Position numbers and translations under genes: made by a program. 64,000 nt of DNA, taken from NCBI RefSeq assembly GCF_005116675.2, contig NZ_CP050699.1, positions 930,001 to 994,000 on the forward strand. The letters are read 5' to 3'. Source of the stretch: Desulfosediminicola ganghwensis. GTDB taxonomy: Bacteria > Desulfobacterota > Desulfobulbia > Desulfobulbales > Desulfocapsaceae. The notes beneath the pieces were generated by a model. It did no database searches and was not told where the DNA came from. It was given only the letters and a program-made list of their open reading frames with translations. This document shows positions 19,434-28,992 of this stretch, piece by piece; position 1 is the stretch's first letter, and the number at the start of each line of letters is the position of its first letter.

Positions 19434-21407
19434 TTGAGTGAAAATGTGTCATTGGGAAATGAGGAACTGGAGTCTCTGGCCACCGAGTTCAGGTCGATAT
19501 TTGATATTCAGCACAGAAAATATGGCTTTCCTGCCAGGACCTACCGGAATTGTTTTGTCGGTGAAGAAGCGGTTGCCCGCCTTCTCGAAACCGGCATGGC
19601 CATAGATGAAGGGGATGCCTTGCGTCTTGGCAATCTTCTAATGGCGCATGGGGTGTTCCACCACGTGCAGCGAGCGCATTCGTTTAAAAATGAATATCTC
19701 TTTTATCGGTTTGCTGTCGATGAGGATCATGGCGGGGTGGCTGCTGAAGCGAGTCAGGAATCCTGGGTCAAATGGGCCGATTTTTTGAGTAGCGGAGGGG
19801 CCGGCAGGAGAGGTGAGAAGGTATTGCAACCGACTCTCCCTGAGCCGGATGTCAATCTCGCCAGTATGGATCAGGTTTGCCTCGAAGAAGTGGGGATCTC
19901 GCCACTCGATGAATATAATGCACAACTTCTTGATAATGTCCATCCCAGAGCCTGGCGTGATCCTGAACCGAAGCCGAAATATAACCTGGTGGTGATAGGT
20001 GCCGGAGCCGGTGGATTGATTACAGCGGCGGGCGCAGCGGGCGTTGGTGGCAGGGTGGCGTTGGTGGAGTCACATCTTCTCGGAGGAGACTGCCTGAATG
20101 TGGGCTGTGTACCTTCCAAGGCGCTTCTTGCCTGTGCAAAGGCGGCGGCCCATACCCGTGAGGCCCATCACTATGGAGTGCGGATCGAAGGGGAGGTCCG
20201 TGTCGATTTTGGTTTTGTCATGGAGCGGATGAGGCGGCTGCGAGCACAGATCTCGCCGGTGGATTCAGCTGCACGGTATGCGAACCAGCTCGGTGTCGAT
20301 GTCTTCCAGGGCAGGGCAAGATTTATTGGTAAAGACCGGGTGGAGGTTAACGGCAAAGAACTGAACTTTGCAAAAGCTGTGATTGCGACCGGAGGGACTG
20401 CGGCTTTGCCGAATATCCCGGGGTTAAAAGAGTCACGGTATCTGACCAACAGCTCAATATTCAATCTTACAGAGCTGCCGGAACGTCTCGGAGTTATAGG
20501 TGTTGGCCCGATCGGAATGGAGCTGGCCCAGGCATTTCAGCGTTTTGGCTCCAGGGTTACGGCCTTTTCCAGATCTGGCAGGATATTGCCCAAAGAGGAC
20601 AGGGAAGCAGCAGAGCTCGTCAGGGAATCTATTGAAAGAGATGGTGTGAAGATAGTCTTTCATGCACAGTACCAGAGGATTGAGGGCAAAGATAGTGAAG
20701 CTCCAATCCGGTTGGTTCTTGCAAAGGACGGTGGAGAAGAGGTGCACGAATTTGATGCGCTTCTGGTCGCGGCGGGTCGAAAACCAGCGGTTGCTGATCT
20801 TGGTCTTGAAAAGGCGGGGGTGGATTTTGACAGTCGCAAGGGCGTGCTGGTCAACGATCAACTGCAGACCTCAAATCCGGATATCTTTGCTGTGGGGGAT
20901 GTTGCCGGGCGCTATCAGTTTACTCATATGGCCGATTTCATGGCACGGCAGGTGATAAAGAATGCACTGTTTTTCGGCAAGGATAAAGTATCTGAGCTGA
21001 TAGTCCCATGGGCCACCTATACCGATCCGGAGGTCGCGCATGTGGGGCTGTACCAAAGGGATCTCAAAGAACGAAATATCGCCTATACTACCTATAGCCG
21101 CGAGTTCAGACATCTGGACCGGGCCATAGTTGATGGTCGGGAACAGGGGTTTGTAAAGATTCATGTTGCCAGAGGGAAAGGGAATATTCTCGGTGCCACC
21201 ATTGTGGGTAGTGGGGCTGGAGATATGATCAGCGAGATAACGCTGGCGATGCAATCGGGGACAACTTTAGGGAGCCTTGCCGCTGTCATACACCCATATC
21301 CCACAATGGCGGAGGCGATTCGCCAGTGCGGGGACGCGTACAATCGCGATCGGCTGACTCCGACCATAAAGAGTATTTTTCACAAACTGATGGCCTTGAG
21401 ACGGTGA
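19434..21407 (+). CDS. DEP domain fused to a mercuric-reductase-like flavin disulfide reductase
   Basis: The N-terminal 100 residues form a DEP domain (NCFVGEEAVARLLETG...ALRLGNLLMAHGVFHHV...YLFYRF), a fold used in signalling and membrane recruitment. After an 80-residue linker comes a complete pyridine-nucleotide disulfide oxidoreductase: FAD-binding VVIGAGAGGL, the redox pair in GGDCLNVGCVPSK, the NAD(P)-binding GVIGVGPIGMELA, VGDVAGRYQFTHMAD and the HPYPTMAEAIRQ active-site His/Glu of the dimer interface. It lacks mercury-binding terminal cysteines. It likely reduces a disulfide or quinone-like substrate; the DEP domain may tether or control it. AAGGAG at 19422-19427 favours a TTG start at 19434 over the ATG at 19404. 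Confidence 0.85.
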   Translation: MSENVSLGNEELESLATEFRSIFDIQHRKYGFPARTYRNCFVGEEAVARLLETGMAIDEGDALRLGNLLMAHGVFHHVQRAHSFKNEYLFYRFAVDEDHGGVAAEASQESWVKWADFLSSGGAGRRGEKVLQPTLPEPDVNLASMDQVCLEEVGISPLDEYNAQLLDNVHPRAWRDPEPKPKYNLVVIGAGAGGLITAAGAAGVGGRVALVESHLLGGDCLNVGCVPSKALLACAKAAAHTREAHHYGVRIEGEVRVDFGFVMERMRRLRAQISPVDSAARYANQLGVDVFQGRARFIGKDRVEVNGKELNFAKAVIATGGTAALPNIPGLKESRYLTNSSIFNLTELPERLGVIGVGPIGMELAQAFQRFGSRVTAFSRSGRILPKEDREAAELVRESIERDGVKIVFHAQYQRIEGKDSEAPIRLVLAKDGGEEVHEFDALLVAAGRKPAVADLGLEKAGVDFDSRKGVLVNDQLQTSNPDIFAVGDVAGRYQFTHMADFMARQVIKNALFFGKDKVSELIVPWATYTDPEVAHVGLYQRDLKERNIAYTTYSREFRHLDRAIVDGREQGFVKIHVARGKGNILGATIVGSGAGDMISEITLAMQSGTTLGSLAAVIHPYPTMAEAIRQCGDAYNRDRLTPTIKSIFHKLMALRR

Positions 21408-21467
21408 GCAATTGCCGGATTTTTATATTCTCAGGTAATAGTTAAGCATAACAATGGAAAGACGAAT

Positions 21468-22916
21468 ATGAAAAACACATTTGGTCTGGCCGGCCTGGCG
21501 GTAATGGGCGAAAACCTGGTGCTGAATATCGAATCACGAGGGTTTTCCGTTTCTGTTTATAACCGCACGTATGCGAAGACGGAAAAGTTTATGGCGGGCA
21601 GGGCCCGGGGGAAAAATATAACGGGCTTCGAGAGTGTGAAATCATTTGTTGAGAGTCTTGAATCACCTAGAAGAATCATGATGATGCTGAAGGCTGGTGA
21701 TCCGGTGGATCAGTTTATTGACCAGCTCATTCCTTATCTTGAAGAAGGTGATATCATCATCGACGGGGGTAATTCCAATTTTCACGATACCATACGCCGA
21801 CTGGAGTATGTCGAGCAGAAAGGATTTCGCTTTATCGGTAGCGGCGTTTCCGGCGGGGAGGAGGGAGCGCTGAAAGGCCCCTCGATTATGCCCGGTGGTT
21901 CGGTAGCTGCCTGGCCCTATCTTGAACCTGTATTTATGGCAGCGGCTGCTAAAGTTGATGACGGTACTCCCTGCTGCGCCTGGATGGGGCCGGGAGGCTC
22001 AGGCCACTTCGTGAAAATGGTGCATAACGGCATAGAGTATGGCGATATGCAATTGATCTGCGAGGCCTACCATTTCATGAAAGAAATCATGGGCATGGAT
22101 AATAATGAGATCCACTCAACATTTGCCCGTTGGAATAAAGGGGAGCTGAGCTCCTACCTGATAGAAATTACCGCAGAGATAATGGCGTTTCGCGATCAGG
22201 ACGGCTTTGCCGTTGTCGACAGAGTTCTCGATGCCGCAGGCCAAAAGGGCACAGGCAAGTGGACTGTTGATGCCTCACTTGATTACGGGATCCCGCTCTC
22301 GCTGATTTCAGAGTCGGTATTCGCTCGCTGCTTGTCGAGTTTTAAGGAGTTGAGAACGGAGGCGTCGAAAGTTCTTTCAGGGGATGTGGCGAAATTCGCA
22401 GGCGACAGACCCGCTCTCCTGGAAGATCTGGGCAAAGCACTCTATTGTGCCAAGATTATCTCATATACCCAGGGATTCGGGTTGTTGCAGGCAGCGTCAG
22501 AGGAGTATGGCTGGCAGCTGAATTATGCCGATATTGCCAGGATATGGCGTGGCGGGTGTATAATTCGTTCGGCATTTCTCGACCGCATAGCCGAGGCGTA
22601 TACTGAAAATCCGAAGTTGGCAAACGTGCTGCTGGCGCCATACTTCAAAGAACAACTTGTCGGTTCGCAGATGAGCCTGCGGCGGGTGGTTGCCACAGCG
22701 TTGATGGCAGGCATTCCCATGCCCTGTCACAGTGCAGCCATCAACTATTTTGACGGATTACGGACCCAAAGGCTACCTGCCAATCTGCTCCAGGCCCAGC
22801 GCGATTATTTTGGCGCGCATACCTACGAGCGTGTTGATAAACCGCGTGGTGAGTGGTTTCACACAAACTGGACCGGCAGGGGCGGGACGACTACTTCAAC
22901 AAGCTATTCGAAATAG
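21468..22916 (+). CDS. gnd: 6-phosphogluconate dehydrogenase, decarboxylating
   Basis: The 482-residue protein is a standard long-form 6PGDH: the NADP fold FGLAGLAVMGENLVLN, DGGNSNFHDT, the signature GSGVSGGEEGALKGPSIMPGG, the catalytic-Lys segment GHFVKMVHNGIEYGDMQ, and the C-terminal FHTNWTGRGG. It oxidises 6-phosphogluconate to ribulose-5-phosphate, CO2 and NADPH in the oxidative pentose phosphate path. It follows the DEP-reductase gene by 60 bp on the same strand and may share its transcript, tying NADPH supply to that reductase (inference). Confidence 0.96.
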   Translation: MKNTFGLAGLAVMGENLVLNIESRGFSVSVYNRTYAKTEKFMAGRARGKNITGFESVKSFVESLESPRRIMMMLKAGDPVDQFIDQLIPYLEEGDIIIDGGNSNFHDTIRRLEYVEQKGFRFIGSGVSGGEEGALKGPSIMPGGSVAAWPYLEPVFMAAAAKVDDGTPCCAWMGPGGSGHFVKMVHNGIEYGDMQLICEAYHFMKEIMGMDNNEIHSTFARWNKGELSSYLIEITAEIMAFRDQDGFAVVDRVLDAAGQKGTGKWTVDASLDYGIPLSLISESVFARCLSSFKELRTEASKVLSGDVAKFAGDRPALLEDLGKALYCAKIISYTQGFGLLQAASEEYGWQLNYADIARIWRGGCIIRSAFLDRIAEAYTENPKLANVLLAPYFKEQLVGSQMSLRRVVATALMAGIPMPCHSAAINYFDGLRTQRLPANLLQAQRDYFGAHTYERVDKPRGEWFHTNWTGRGGTTTSTSYSK

Positions 22917-22988
22917 TGTCCGCCGAACAGGCGGAAACGCTCAGCGACGGTGTTGATTGCGCTTATCCATCACAATGGGAACGGCGGG

Positions 22989-23174
22989 TCAGATAAGGCC
23001 AGCCGTTTTCCAGAAAGGCTTGATGTTCAGAGCTTCTGTTAAATACTCTTCCCAGTGTTCCTCCGAATTGTCATTGCCGAATTGTCGCCGGTACTCTAGC
23101 CTGATCATATGCCGCACCTTGTGGCTGGTTCGGCGCCACTCTATTGCCAGATCGTAACGTTGCTCCGGTGTCAT
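22989..23174 (-). CDS. Small hypothetical protein
   Basis: A 61-codon frame (MTPEQRYDLAIEWRRTSHKVRHMIR...) starts at ATG 23174 with GGGAGAAGA at good distance upstream. The product is charged and soluble with conserved-looking aromatic residues; no domain recognised. It is convergent with gnd across 72 bp. The good RBS and composition make it likely real. Confidence 0.5.
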   Translation of the reverse strand: MTPEQRYDLAIEWRRTSHKVRHMIRLEYRRQFGNDNSEEHWEEYLTEALNIKPFWKTAGLI

Positions 23175-23316
23175 CACTCTTCTCCCCCCGATGTTTTAAA
23201 GATATGGAACAAATTACCGGGGCAGTCTTACTATTACCTTAAAGTCCCTGCTTATACAGGATAAAATATCTTGGTTATCACCAATCCTCAGCTTTAAAAG
23301 GTGAGGAGAGAACGTC

Positions 23317-23344
23317 AGGCGTTGGGCGTGAGGCGTTGGGCGTT
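23317..23344. repeat. Tandem 14 bp repeat
   Basis: Two copies of AGGCGTTGGGCGTG/T (23317-23330 and 23331-23344) stand in tandem in a non-coding stretch (23175-23826) that has no other visible feature. Such GTTGGGCGTGAGG units often form small interspersed arrays. Confidence 0.6.
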
Positions 23345-23826
23345 GTGGATTGTAAAGTGGTTATCTCCTATAATAATCAATTATGTCGGATTGTTGAGGA
23401 GTCCTGTTTGGTTTTTAGTTGTACTCCCAGGCCACTTGTTCCTGCTCCTCCTCACAAATCTTATGTCGGGAAGGTAGGAGCCAGCACCCCACCCGGCACG
23501 TCAGGCAAATTTGCTGATTATCAGATGTGCAATGAAAAGAGTCGAATACGATTATGATAGTTGGGTGATTTCATTTAATAGATGATCCTCTTGTTGGTTT
23601 TTCGTCGGCCAGATGTGATTGGCAACCCCATTGTATTTTGAGGTAGAATTAAACACGAAGCGTTGCAAATTCAGGTAGACCCGCCTGATTGAAGCGGGGC
23701 GCGTTAACGGAACAGGTTGCAGGGATTGAAATAATATGGAAAAATCAATTGCTTGTGGGCTGTTCCCTGTGGTGGAGTTTTGACCGGTAGATATTCGTTG
23801 TTCAAATACTCAAACCTGGGTGGGCT

Positions 23827-24435
23827 ATGGATACTGATCATCCCGTCGGGAAAGCGACAGACTTTGAGTTGGAGAAGTTATTCAACTCTATTACGGATAT
23901 AATATCAGTTCATGACAGGAACTTCAGGATCGTCCGGGCGAACAAGTCGTTTTACAGTTTCATTGGTAAATCGCAGGAGGATTTGCTGGGCAAGCACTGT
24001 TATGAGGTGTTTCACGGGAAAAGTGAGCCATGGCCAAACTGCCCGTACAAAAAGAGCCTGGAATTTAACAGTACAGTCAGCGAGGTAATTGAAGACGACA
24101 ATTTGCCTGTGCCTTTGCTGGTAAGCTGTTGCCCCATCTATGATGAAACAGACCAGATTGTTGCTGTTGTCCACATCGCCCGCAATATCTCCCGGGAGAG
24201 GCATCGCGAACGAAAGCGGGAAGAGCTCATAAGAGAATTGAGTGAAGCCCTTACCGAACTGAAGGTGCTTAACGGAATTTTGACAATCTGCGTGTCATGT
24301 AAAAACATTAAGGAAGGTGATGGCGCCTGGGTACGTATTGAGAAATTCATAGCTGAAAATACCAAGGCGACGTTCAGTCATGGAATCTGCCCGGATTGCG
24401 CTCAAAAGCTCTATCCTGATCTCGATGATGAGTAA
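23827..24435 (+). CDS. PAS-domain sensor protein with cysteine-rich C-terminus
   Basis: The 202-residue protein has one PAS domain (about 15-130; SITDIISVHDRNFRIVRANKSF), a short coiled coil with ERHRERKREELIRELSEALTELK, and a tail with two CxxC-type pairs, ICVSCKNIKEGDG...W and FSHGICPDCAQKLYPD. There is no kinase or output enzyme, so it probably senses a ligand or redox state and acts by contact. It starts a plus-strand series; the SpoIIE-type phosphatase gene follows within 10 bp (from its first possible start), so the PAS protein may feed that phosphatase. Confidence 0.85.
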   Translation: MDTDHPVGKATDFELEKLFNSITDIISVHDRNFRIVRANKSFYSFIGKSQEDLLGKHCYEVFHGKSEPWPNCPYKKSLEFNSTVSEVIEDDNLPVPLLVSCCPIYDETDQIVAVVHIARNISRERHRERKREELIRELSEALTELKVLNGILTICVSCKNIKEGDGAWVRIEKFIAENTKATFSHGICPDCAQKLYPDLDDE

Positions 24436-24444
24436 CGCTGGTCT

Positions 24445-26340
24445 TTGAGCGTTAAAGATGTCTCTGACCTAATCGACTGTTCACAAAAACACTTTCAAAC
24501 AATTCTCATGACCTTCAACCTGCGCGAATTTCTGCTGCCGAGAACACTTCAGCAGCGCAATATGTATTATATAATCTTGCCCACGATGATCATTTTGCTG
24601 GTTGTCGGGGTGGTCTGCTTGCGCCTTGCCCGCGATGTTTTGCTGGAGCAGTGGGAACAGACGGCAGTCGCCCGTATGCAGCAGGCCGCTCACCATGTTG
24701 ATATGCTGCTGATGCAGCCAAAAGAACTGCTGTTTATGTATCAGGAGAATCTGGAGCAGAACCAAAACAGACGGGTGGCAAGCTATCTGCTTGATGAGAT
24801 TCGACAGCAGGAGGGAGTGATTACAGCTCAGGTCATCTGGTATAATAATGAGAGCAGATCCGGTGAGAGGGGGCATGTAATGGAGGGAATGCGTGTCAGG
24901 CGCAAGCAGCCTCTTGAGCTTACGATCCCGGAATATGATGCCGAGTTGAAAGGTCCCACGACATCGCTGGTAAGTGAGTTTTATAACAATGATGGCCAGC
25001 GCGTGGGAAGAGTGGAGGTGAAAATCCTTTTTTACAGCCTTATCAAGGACATTGTCGATTCTGAGGTCTGGCAGGAAAATTTGGCCTTCATCGTCGATAA
25101 CCAGGGTAACGTCCTGACCCGAAAAAACATTCTCGAGTTTGATGATCAGTACCGGGTAAACGAGAAATTCGGGGAAAGTGGAAGGCTGGAAAAAATTACC
25201 ATGGAAGAGATCAATAAAAAGCATCACGGCATTGTCTATGGTGCCGGAATGCCGCCGGAACGGGTGAGTGCTTTTTATCGATTGCAGGAGGCACCCTGGG
25301 CATTGGTTGTGGTCGCACCGGGAGAGAGGATTCTTAAGGATATTATCACTTTTCGCCGCTATTTTTTCTGGGTGGCGGGTATCGGTATGCTTACTGTGCT
25401 GATTTTTATCAAGCTTGCGACCAGCGCTCCAGCAAAATTGATCAGAAACGTCTCGGAGTCGGCCCATAACCTGGCAAATGGTCAATTTGGGCCGGAGTTG
25501 GAAGAGAGAGGGCGGGACGAAGTAAGCCAGCTGGTGAGAAATTTTAACGTCATGACCCGGCAGCTCAAGGAGCGGATGGAGTTGCAGGAAGCAATGACCG
25601 TTGCCAGGGAAGTGCAACAGAACCTGCTGCCAAAATCAAGCTATAAAGAAGATGGCATAGATATCTTCGGGCTGAGTCAATACCACGATGAAACGGGTGG
25701 TGATTATTATGATATACTGCCTGATCCGAAGAATTGTCAGCGGGTTGGGGTTGTCGTGGGCGATGTGGTTGGGCACGGCATCGGCGCAGCGTTGCTGATG
25801 GCATCTGTGCGGGCGCTGGTCCGTTGTCGAAGTGAACAACCGGGAACCTTGGTGGAGGTCGTCCGGGATGTCAATGAGCTGCTATACAAGGATACTGAAA
25901 AGACAGGCAATTTTGTGACTCTGTTTTTTCTGGTTGTTGAGCGGGACAAAAATATTCTTCGCTGGGTTCGTTGTGGTCACGAGCCTGCCATACTGTATGA
26001 CCCGGCTGCCAGAGAATTTGTCGAGGTGAGGGGGGACGGCCTGGTTCTCGGCTTTGATAAGGATTGGCAATTTCAGGAAAACAGTATTGAGATAAAAGAT
26101 CGCGAACTTCTGCTGATGATCGGCAGTGATGGTATATGGGAGGCACAAAACACCTCGGGAGAGTGTTTTGGCAGGGCGCGGGTCGAAGCGCTTATGCTTG
26201 CCAACTCAGCCTGCACAAGTGAAGAATTGTGCAGAATTATCACAGACGCGGTAATTCATTTTTGCGGTGAAAAATCGCTGGGAGATGACGTTACCCTGGT
26301 TATGGTCAAAATTAATAGCAATGGGCAGGCTGTGACCTGA
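24445..26340 (+). CDS. Membrane SpoIIE/RsbU-type PP2C serine phosphatase with HAMP domain
   Basis: The protein (631 residues from TTG 24445; ATG 24508 is an alternative) has a membrane helix at about 38-60, an extracytoplasmic sensory region to about 310, a second helix at about 312-335, a HAMP domain (VSESAHNLANGQFGPELEERGRDEVSQL) and a C-terminal PP2C/SpoIIE domain. EVQQNLLPK, DETGGDYYDILPD, VVGDVVGHGIGAALLM and the closing LGDDVTLVMVKI carry the Asp residues that bind the two metals. Such enzymes dephosphorylate a STAS-domain antagonist; a STAS gene lies 3.6 kb downstream on the same strand. It is the signal input of the partner-switching set. Confidence 0.9.
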   Translation: MSVKDVSDLIDCSQKHFQTILMTFNLREFLLPRTLQQRNMYYIILPTMIILLVVGVVCLRLARDVLLEQWEQTAVARMQQAAHHVDMLLMQPKELLFMYQENLEQNQNRRVASYLLDEIRQQEGVITAQVIWYNNESRSGERGHVMEGMRVRRKQPLELTIPEYDAELKGPTTSLVSEFYNNDGQRVGRVEVKILFYSLIKDIVDSEVWQENLAFIVDNQGNVLTRKNILEFDDQYRVNEKFGESGRLEKITMEEINKKHHGIVYGAGMPPERVSAFYRLQEAPWALVVVAPGERILKDIITFRRYFFWVAGIGMLTVLIFIKLATSAPAKLIRNVSESAHNLANGQFGPELEERGRDEVSQLVRNFNVMTRQLKERMELQEAMTVAREVQQNLLPKSSYKEDGIDIFGLSQYHDETGGDYYDILPDPKNCQRVGVVVGDVVGHGIGAALLMASVRALVRCRSEQPGTLVEVVRDVNELLYKDTEKTGNFVTLFFLVVERDKNILRWVRCGHEPAILYDPAAREFVEVRGDGLVLGFDKDWQFQENSIEIKDRELLLMIGSDGIWEAQNTSGECFGRARVEALMLANSACTSEELCRIITDAVIHFCGEKSLGDDVTLVMVKINSNGQAVT

Positions 26341-26466
26341 AAAAGGCAAGACACATGTCACCCGTAAATTTCGTGTTAAGGCCGAAGATGATTATTCTGG
26401 AAATTTTTAAAGGTAGCTCTGCAATAGCACCCCTGCGAGTTGACAGCGAGGTCAAGGAGCCTGTGA

Positions 26467-28992
26467 ATGGCTGAAAAGAAGGCGACAGAGCTGACCCGCA
26501 GATCGATTTTTTACTGGGTGCTGCATGGAAATCTCAAGCTCCAGCTGCTCCTGTTATTCATAATTCTCCTCGTGGTTGTGGCCAGGGTTTTGCCGCTTGA
26601 GATGCAGAAGAGGATCATCAATGACTCGATCGCTCTCCGAAAATTCGACAATCTCATTCTTTATTCCTGCATTTACCTGGCAGCCGTCGCGGCGGCAAGC
26701 GGGCTGAAGCTGGCTATCAACTATATACAGACCATCATCGGCGAAAAGGCCATGGTGGAGATGCGCAGGGAACTCTACAGGCATATCGTAACCCTGCCTC
26801 TTTCCTTTTTCAGAAAAACCCAGCCGGGAATGGTTGTCTCTTCCCTGGTAACTGAACTGAGCACGGCAGGAGCATTTGCAGGTATGGCGCTCTCGGTGCC
26901 GGTCACTAATATTTTAACCCTGCTGGCCCTTGGCGTTTATTTGCTATGGTTGAACCCTAAGCTCGCAATGGCGACACTGGGAATATATCCTTTCATAGTA
27001 TTTGTACTTCCGCGCATGCAGAAAAAAGCCAACATTGCCAATGCCGAGCGGGTGGATCTTTCCAGAAAATTCTCAAGCCAGATAGCCGAGTCGATCACGG
27101 GAATTCAGGAAGTCCAGGTTCATGGTGCCTATACCAGGGAGAATGTAAAATTCGGGTTGTTGGCGGAGGCGCTCAGAAAGGTCCGAATTCGCTGGACGTT
27201 ACTGCGGCAGGGTATAAAGACGACCAACAACTTCTTTGTCAGTCTGGGCCCGTTCATCGTCTTTATTTTCGGTGGTATTCTTATCCTGCGTGGTGAACTT
27301 GAGTTGGGTGCCATGGTGGCTTTTCTGTCTGCCCAGGAGAAGCTCTATGACCCCTGGAAGGAGCTTGTTGATTATTACCAGGTGTATCAGGATGCGCAGG
27401 TAAGGTATTCGCGCACTATGCATCAATACTCGGCCATGCCCGATTTTGACCCGACCATCACCAGGGACGAGCAATTGACCCTGCAGGGGGAGATCGAGAT
27501 TAAAAATCTCGTCTATCAAACGCCGGAAGGCGCCCGGTTGCTCGATGGCGTGAGCATGAAACTTGCACCCGGGCAGCATCTGGCTGTGGTTGGTTTTTCA
27601 GGAAGTGGCAAGTCAACACTTGTTCAGTGTATTGCCAGAATGCACAAGTACCGATCGGGCACCATCACCCTGGATGGTCATGACCTGCTTGATTTCACCA
27701 AACAGGATATAATTAAAAATATAGGCTACATCTCCCAGAGCCCATTCGTCTTTACAGGAACCATCAGGGAGAATCTGCTTTATGCAGAACGGGCTGTAAG
27801 CGAGATTGCGGCTACACCGGAGAACCTGCCGCAACTTGAAGCACCTCCGCTCGACAGAATGATTCTTTGCCTGCAGCAGGCTGGTTTGTTTGTTGATGTA
27901 TTGAGATTTGGGCTCAAATCACTGCTCGACAATTCCGATACGGCAATGATGGAGAAAATAGTGCGCATGCGCGCAAATTTCCGGAAGAATTTCGGCGAGC
28001 AACTGGCAGATTATGTGGAGTTTTATCAGGTCGATGTGTTTCTCTATCAGGCGACGCTGGCAGAGAATATCCTGTTTGGTATGTACCATGACAGAAGCTG
28101 GAATATCGACCGGCTCATCGGCCATGATGACTTTAAAGCGTTCATCAGGCATGCAGGTCTTGAAGAATTGCTGATAGACCTCGGTATTGAGATCGCCCAT
28201 CAGACCGAAGATATACTCTCTGGTTTTGGCTCGGTGGAGATGTTCTTCAGGTTTAGCCCTGTTGAACCTGAACGTATGCAGGACTACCGGTTATTGCTGG
28301 ATAGAATCCGGCCTGCGGAAAATTACCGTATGGCTGATGCTGACAAGCAATCCCTGATTCACCTGGCCCTTAATTACAGCCCTGGACGCCACAAGGTCGC
28401 AACCTTTACCGACGAGATTGAAAGGGAGATTCTTAATGCGAGAAAAGCCTGGGTAAGCTGGAGTACTGAGAAATATCCTAAAAGATTCAGTCATTACGAT
28501 GAGAAAGAGTATATTGTTGATGAGCCCATTCTCAACAATATTTTCTTTGGCAGAGTTGTGACAGATCTGCCCCACGCCCAGGAAAAAATAAATATAGCCA
28601 TGATCCAGTTACTCATTGAAGAAGATCTTCTTGAGCAGGTCGCGAGCATTGGCATGGATTTCGGGGTCGGTAGTATGGGAGACAAGCTTTCCGGCGGGCA
28701 GCGGCAGAAACTGGCAATTGCCCGTGTTCTGCTGAAAGAGCCGAGAGTGATTATTATGGATGAGGCGACATCTGCCCTGGATAATAAGTCTCAGGCCCGT
28801 ATTCAGCAGTTGATGGATACCCGCTGGAAAGGGAAATCGACGGTTATCTCTGTGGTTCACCGACTCGATTCAATTGCCAATTTTGATTTTGTGGCGGTGA
28901 TGAAGGCGGGAAAAATTATCGAGTTCGGCAATTATAAGGAATTGATGAAAAAGAAGGGGGTGCTCCATGAGCTCGTCTCTGGAAGACGGTAA
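26467..28992 (+). CDS. ABC exporter-like permease/ATPase with a large repeated insertion in the ATPase domain
   Basis: The 841-residue protein has a type I exporter membrane domain (about 25-330, six helices) and an ATPase domain with Walker A VVGFSGSGKST (about 374-384), Q-loop YISQSPFVFTG (Gln about 424), signature KLSGGQRQ (about 740), Walker B VIIMDEATSALD (about 761) and H-loop VVHRLDS (about 797). The Q-loop and signature are normally about 55 residues apart; here about 317. The extra segment twice repeats the post-Q-loop pattern: GTIRENLLYAE, ATLAENILFG (about 530) and PILNNIFFG (about 690), each followed by a helical stretch. All key ATPase motifs persist. It overlaps the next gene by 26 bp. 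Substrate unknown. Confidence 0.88.
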   Translation: MAEKKATELTRRSIFYWVLHGNLKLQLLLLFIILLVVVARVLPLEMQKRIINDSIALRKFDNLILYSCIYLAAVAAASGLKLAINYIQTIIGEKAMVEMRRELYRHIVTLPLSFFRKTQPGMVVSSLVTELSTAGAFAGMALSVPVTNILTLLALGVYLLWLNPKLAMATLGIYPFIVFVLPRMQKKANIANAERVDLSRKFSSQIAESITGIQEVQVHGAYTRENVKFGLLAEALRKVRIRWTLLRQGIKTTNNFFVSLGPFIVFIFGGILILRGELELGAMVAFLSAQEKLYDPWKELVDYYQVYQDAQVRYSRTMHQYSAMPDFDPTITRDEQLTLQGEIEIKNLVYQTPEGARLLDGVSMKLAPGQHLAVVGFSGSGKSTLVQCIARMHKYRSGTITLDGHDLLDFTKQDIIKNIGYISQSPFVFTGTIRENLLYAERAVSEIAATPENLPQLEAPPLDRMILCLQQAGLFVDVLRFGLKSLLDNSDTAMMEKIVRMRANFRKNFGEQLADYVEFYQVDVFLYQATLAENILFGMYHDRSWNIDRLIGHDDFKAFIRHAGLEELLIDLGIEIAHQTEDILSGFGSVEMFFRFSPVEPERMQDYRLLLDRIRPAENYRMADADKQSLIHLALNYSPGRHKVATFTDEIEREILNARKAWVSWSTEKYPKRFSHYDEKEYIVDEPILNNIFFGRVVTDLPHAQEKINIAMIQLLIEEDLLEQVASIGMDFGVGSMGDKLSGGQRQKLAIARVLLKEPRVIIMDEATSALDNKSQARIQQLMDTRWKGKSTVISVVHRLDSIANFDFVAVMKAGKIIEFGNYKELMKKKGVLHELVSGRR

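Noticed and set aside
23317-23344. Tandem repeat considered as a CRISPR start
   Set aside because: Only two adjoining 14 bp units with no spacers; not a CRISPR array. No cas genes in the window.
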